NCBI RefSeq assembly: GCF_030691015.1
Contig: NZ_JAUYFF010000002.1
Location: forward strand, 248,001-312,000
Origin: Sulfuricurvum sp.
GTDB lineage: Bacteria; Campylobacterota; Campylobacteria; Campylobacterales; Sulfurimonadaceae
Reading direction: 5' to 3'
DNA: 64,000 bases
In this document: positions 60,146 to 64,000 of the stretch, piece by piece
Layout of the letters: each line of letters starts with the position of its first letter
Numbering within the stretch: position 1 is the stretch's first letter
Program-made: the position numbers and the translations under genes
Notes under the pieces: generated by a model
What the model was told of the DNA's origin: nothing
Database searches by the model: none
What the model saw: only the letters and a program-made list of their open reading frames with translations

Positions 60146-63100
60146 GTGGAATACCAAGACCTATTACGATCATTTAAAGATAACTGCGGATTCGGTTTGA
60201 TAGCAAATATCAAAAACCGACCTTCACATGAAAACTTGGAGAACGCGATTACCGCGTTAGAGCGTATGATGCACCGCGGTGCAGTTGCGGCGGATGGGAA
60301 AACGGGTGACGGAAGCGGTCTTCTTTTATCTCTTCCGCGTGAATTTATGCGCGCAGCTGCAGCAGAGGAGGGGGTAGAACTTCCTAAAATGTATGCGGTT
60401 GCGGTAGTATTTACCCAAGATCCGTCTCAGTTGTCAGTCTTAAAACGGGTTTGTGCCAATAATGATCTTAGGGTAGTACTAGAGCGTTTGGTTCCCGTCG
60501 ATACGAATGCTTTGGGTGAACAAGCATTGGCTACCCTCCCTGCTATTTATCATATTTTTATTACTCCTGATTCGTTGATGGCATCACAGCGATTTGACGC
60601 ATTGCTCTATCTCAGCCGAAAAGAGATTGAGCATGAATTGGTTGAGGATTCCGATTTTTATATCGCGTCGATGTCAACCAGCGTCGTATCGTACAAAGGG
60701 CTTATTATGCCCACTCATATTAAAGAGTTTTACACGGATCTCCAAAATGAGAAATTCAAAATTTCATTTGCCCTTTTCCATCAACGTTTCTCGACCAATA
60801 CGCTTCCTAAATGGCGTTTGGCTCAGCCGTTTCGTGCTGTTGCCCACAACGGTGAGATCAACTCGGTCGAAGCGAATCGTTTTAATGTCGCGGTAAAATC
60901 TGAATCGATCAAAAGTGAAGTGTTCACCGACGAAGAGATCGCGCGCCTTCTCCCTATCCTTCAGCCGGGCGGATCGGACAGTGCGAGTGCCGACAACTTT
61001 TTCGAGTTTTTGATTATCAACGGTATGGATTTTTTCAAAGCGGCACGTGCCGTTATCCCTGCGCCGTGGCAAAATGCTCCTCATATGGATCCTGAACTCC
61101 GTGCGTTTTACGAATACCACTCTACCGTATTCGAAGCATGGGACGGACCGGCGGCATTCTCCCTCACCGACGGACGCTATATCGGATGTGTCCTTGACCG
61201 TAACGGTCTTCGTCCTTCCAAATACATCATTACCCATGATGACACACTCCTCATCGCGAGTGAATACGGTGTTATCGATATCCCTGAGGATCAGATCAAA
61301 GAGCGCGGACGTTTGCAGTCCGGCCAAATGATCGGATTGGATTTGAAATTCGGTAAAGTCTTGAAAGACGGCGATATTAACGAATATCTTAAATCTTCCA
61401 ATCCGTATATGAAATGGCTCAACGAGCACATGATCTATCTTCAAGAACATGTTGAAGAACATTATGGAACCCGTTGTGAATACGATGCCACTAACCTTAT
61501 TCAGCGTCAACGTTTTTATAATATTACCCAAGAGGTGATTGAACAGGTGATTGAGCCGATGATGCGTGATGGCAAAGAGGCGGTCGGATCGATGGGGGAT
61601 GATACTCCATTGGCTGCGTTCAGTGAAAAACAACGTCATTTCTCTGATTATTTCAAACAGCGTTTTGCTCAAGTAACCAACCCTCCGATCGATCCGATTC
61701 GCGAAAAAGTGGTGATGAGTCTCAATACGGGATTCGGTGAAACCCATAATATTTTGGATGAAATCCCTTCGCACGCACACCGTCTTAAAGCGACATCCCC
61801 GATCATTACGCGTGAAAAACTTGATGTTCTCAAATCATTCGGTGATCCTAAATCACCGCGCTATGAATCTCATTATACGAACGGAGTTTTCTCAACGGCG
61901 TATAAAGGGGGATTGAAAGCGGCGTTGGAAACGTTGGTTGAAACTATCATTAAAGCGGTATCCGAAGAGGGTGTCCGCATTGTTATCCTTGAAGAGAGCG
62001 GTTTTGACAAAGAGCACAAAACGATTCCGATGGCTATGGCGGTAGGGCGAATCAGCCGAGGATTGTTAGATAAGCGTATCCGTCATTTGGTCTCGATTGT
62101 CGCGTGTACATCTGAGGTGATCGATTCTCACGGTGCAGCGACATTGATCGCGTATGGTGCAAGTGCCGTTTATCCTATCTTGTTATTTACGACGGTTGCA
62201 GCGCATATCGAGCAGCACAATAAGGATGTCAGTTGTTCCGAAGCATTTAAATCGGTTCATTATGCCCTCAATGCGGGATTGCTCAAAATAATGTCGAAAA
62301 TGGGGATTGCAACGATTGCGTCATACCGTAATTCAGGATTGTTTGATGTCATGGGTCTAAGCCGTGAAATCGTTCATGAATGTTTCGGCGAATCGCATGC
62401 GATGATTCCTGGGCTAACTTACGAAGACATCGATGCACGACTTGATCGTAACCACAAAGATGCGTTTGAAGTGAGCGGATTTAATACGATTTTCCCGCTT
62501 AAAATCGGGGGATACTATAAGTTCTACAACGGACAAGAGCATCATGATTTCAATCCGGATGTGATTCATGCGATTCATCTTGTTGCCAAAACCGGCAAGA
62601 AGGAAGATTTTGATCGTCTTAGCAGTTTGGTTAACGGGCGCGGACAAAAATTTATCCGAGATTTCTTTGAATTCAAATCCGATCGTAGCGCTATCGATAT
62701 TTCAGAAGTAGAGTCTAAAGAGGCTATTTTTAAACGTTTCGCTTCAGCGGCAATGTCTTTAGGGTCTATCTCCCCTGAAGCGCATGAATGCATCGCCGTT
62801 GCGATGAACACGATCGGCGCACAAAGCAACTCAGGTGAGGGAGGAGAAGACGCTGAGCGTTTCGGAACCCTCAAAAACTCTAAAATCAAACAGGTTGCAT
62901 CGGGACGTTTCGGGGTTACTCCGGCGTATCTCCGCTCTGCCGAAGAGATTCAAATCAAAGTAGCCCAAGGGGCAAAACCGGGTGAGGGTGGTCAGTTACC
63001 TGGTCATAAAGTGAGCGGTCTCATCGCACGCTTACGTTATACCATGCCGGGCGTTACCTTGATCTCACCTCCGCCGCACCACGATATCTATTCGATTGAG

Positions 63101-64000
63101 GATTTGGCGCAGCTTATTTTTGACATGAAACAGGTCAACCCGAACGCAAAAGTGGCGGTTAAACTTGTTTCTGCCGCAGGTGTCGGTACGATTGCCGCGG
63201 GTGTAGCGAAAGCATACGCCGATAAAATTATTATCTCAGGCGGAGATGGCGGTACGGGTGCCGCACCGCTTACTTCTATCAAGTTCGCAGGAAATCCATG
63301 GGAACTCGGACTTTCCGAAGCTCATAATGCCCTTAAAGTCAACAATCTCCGAGGACTGGTTCACGTTCAAACCGACGGAGGACTCAAAACGGGTATGGAT
63401 ATCGTCAAAGCAGCACTATTAGGGGCTGAGAGCTATGCGTTCGGTACGGGAGCACTCACAATCATCGGATGTAAAATGCTCCGTATCTGTCATGTCAATA
63501 AATGCTCCGTCGGTATTGCAACCCAAAACGAAAAACTTCGAAGTGAACATTTTGAGGGGACGGTTGAGCAGTTGATCAACTACTTCACCTATTTGGCGGA
63601 AGACGTACGTAAAATTATGGCGCAGCTGGGTTATAAAACGATGGAAGAGATGATCGGACGAAGTGATTTGCTTCGTGTGGTTGACACGGAATTCGCTAAA
63701 AAATTCGATTTTAGTTCGGTATTGCATCGTGAAGAGGGGGTAAATACCTGTCAATCACCTTCTAATGAACCGTTTGATGACAATGCATTTGAGCAAAAAG
63801 TCCTTGCAGAAGTGATGGACTCGATCAAACACCCTGAACGCACTATCCGTATCACACGTGATATTTGTAATCTTAACCGTAGCTTCGGTGCCCGAATCAG
63901 CGGTGAAATCGCCCACTATTACGGAGACAAAGGACTTAAAGCCGATACGATACGTCTCCAGCTCAAAGGGATTGCCGGTCAAGCATTGGGAGCATTCCTC
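60146..64000 (+). CDS. gltB: Glutamate synthase large subunit (partial, 3' end outside window)
   Basis: 1285 codons are visible of a usual ~1480. GTG at 60146 with AGGTGA upstream places the Ntn nucleophile Cys in D-N-C-G-F-G-L near residue 15, a short leader. Domains: glutaminase (R-M-M-H-R-G-A near 45, F-H-Q-R-F-S-T near 212), central domain, the FMN barrel with G-G-D-G-G-T-G-A-A-P near 1032, and the 3Fe-4S cysteines in G-C-K-M-L-R-I-C-H-V-N-K-C near 1108-1120. The frame then enters the GXGXG region and stays open. It converts glutamine and 2-oxoglutarate to two glutamates; gltD should lie beyond the window. Confidence 0.93.
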   Translation, partial: MEYQDLLRSFKDNCGFGLIANIKNRPSHENLENAITALERMMHRGAVAADGKTGDGSGLLLSLPREFMRAAAAEEGVELPKMYAVAVVFTQDPSQLSVLKRVCANNDLRVVLERLVPVDTNALGEQALATLPAIYHIFITPDSLMASQRFDALLYLSRKEIEHELVEDSDFYIASMSTSVVSYKGLIMPTHIKEFYTDLQNEKFKISFALFHQRFSTNTLPKWRLAQPFRAVAHNGEINSVEANRFNVAVKSESIKSEVFTDEEIARLLPILQPGGSDSASADNFFEFLIINGMDFFKAARAVIPAPWQNAPHMDPELRAFYEYHSTVFEAWDGPAAFSLTDGRYIGCVLDRNGLRPSKYIITHDDTLLIASEYGVIDIPEDQIKERGRLQSGQMIGLDLKFGKVLKDGDINEYLKSSNPYMKWLNEHMIYLQEHVEEHYGTRCEYDATNLIQRQRFYNITQEVIEQVIEPMMRDGKEAVGSMGDDTPLAAFSEKQRHFSDYFKQRFAQVTNPPIDPIREKVVMSLNTGFGETHNILDEIPSHAHRLKATSPIITREKLDVLKSFGDPKSPRYESHYTNGVFSTAYKGGLKAALETLVETIIKAVSEEGVRIVILEESGFDKEHKTIPMAMAVGRISRGLLDKRIRHLVSIVACTSEVIDSHGAATLIAYGASAVYPILLFTTVAAHIEQHNKDVSCSEAFKSVHYALNAGLLKIMSKMGIATIASYRNSGLFDVMGLSREIVHECFGESHAMIPGLTYEDIDARLDRNHKDAFEVSGFNTIFPLKIGGYYKFYNGQEHHDFNPDVIHAIHLVAKTGKKEDFDRLSSLVNGRGQKFIRDFFEFKSDRSAIDISEVESKEAIFKRFASAAMSLGSISPEAHECIAVAMNTIGAQSNSGEGGEDAERFGTLKNSKIKQVASGRFGVTPAYLRSAEEIQIKVAQGAKPGEGGQLPGHKVSGLIARLRYTMPGVTLISPPPHHDIYSIEDLAQLIFDMKQVNPNAKVAVKLVSAAGVGTIAAGVAKAYADKIIISGGDGGTGAAPLTSIKFAGNPWELGLSEAHNALKVNNLRGLVHVQTDGGLKTGMDIVKAALLGAESYAFGTGALTIIGCKMLRICHVNKCSVGIATQNEKLRSEHFEGTVEQLINYFTYLAEDVRKIMAQLGYKTMEEMIGRSDLLRVVDTEFAKKFDFSSVLHREEGVNTCQSPSNEPFDDNAFEQKVLAEVMDSIKHPERTIRITRDICNLNRSFGARISGEIAHYYGDKGLKADTIRLQLKGIAGQALGAFL

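Noticed and set aside
60764-61780. A 338-aa open frame on the minus strand inside gltB
   Set aside because: It is a shadow: the plus frame is an intact glutamate synthase with clear motifs, and the antisense product has no recognisable domain or ribosome site.

Overview
The window looks like chromosome from a sulfur-oxidising, motile Campylobacterota (Epsilonproteobacteria) of the Sulfuricurvum/Sulfurimonas kind. This is an inference from gene content read by eye: a TAT-exported flavocytochrome-type sulfide dehydrogenase with Rieske and c-type haem partners, a KorAB-type 2-oxoacid:acceptor oxidoreductase with rubredoxin and a HiPIP, PEP synthase, a TlpD-like chemoreceptor with a C-terminal zinc-binding (CZB) domain, the short Campylobacterota-type RecO, and a glmU-coaBC-uppS-prepilin peptidase-LPS permease-truA chain beside fliP. 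No tRNA, rRNA, CRISPR array, transposase or complete mobile element was seen.

Layout. 1-3.6 kb: end of a hemerythrin-like gene, lpxB with a small c-type cytochrome, a dihydroorotase-like protein lacking its metal histidines, and a chorismate mutase-like protein. 3.8-6.5 kb: FccB-like flavoprotein, Rieske protein and cytochrome c'-like protein. 6.7-12.2 kb: porin, a B12-binding radical SAM protein and PEP synthase. 12.3-16.3 kb: a cytochrome b5/DUF2231 protein, the 2-oxoacid oxidoreductase, rubredoxin, HiPIP and a small membrane protein. 16.4-18.6 kb: YcaO and a ParA-like ATPase. 18.8-27.3 kb: assimilatory sulfate reduction operon (cysK, DUF2061, cysH, cysD, cysN, sulfite reductase, a cysteine-desulfurase-like PLP enzyme, siroheme methyltransferase) with a convergent Rrf2 regulator. 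27.4-41.3 kb: accessory and small genes, including a degenerate helicase-C protein with a 19-unit repeat tail, a MddA-like methyltransferase, several small membrane proteins and lipoproteins, a noncoding stretch packed with hairpins, and a dispersed repeat pair. 41.3-49.1 kb: htpG and the leftward envelope/cofactor operon. 49.2-52.9 kb: fliP, trmA, a periplasmic coiled-coil protein and a rhodanese. 53-59.4 kb: histidine kinase, chemoreceptor, CheY-like regulator, then DUF4395-Rrf2 and CheB-CheR. 59.3-64 kb: recO and the first 1285 codons of gltB, which runs off the window.

How the parts connect. Sulfur is the main theme. Sulfide would be oxidised in the periplasm by the FccB-like/Rieske/haem group, sulfate is assimilated by the APS route (cysDN and cysH with iron-sulfur cysteines, no cysC in view), siroheme for sulfite reductase is served by the SUMT gene at the operon end, and two Rrf2 proteins probably sense sulfur or Fe-S status. 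A GAATACT-containing inverted repeat lies at the cysK promoter, between cysH and cysD, and at the second Rrf2 promoter, which suggests a shared regulon.

Several start sites were moved inward where ribosome binding sites and domain starts agreed. Small genes for rubredoxin (54 aa), a 54-aa membrane protein, a 51-aa entericidin-like lipoprotein and a 30-residue reading frame in the cys operon were read directly from the sequence. Functions are assigned from motif recognition only; no database search was run.
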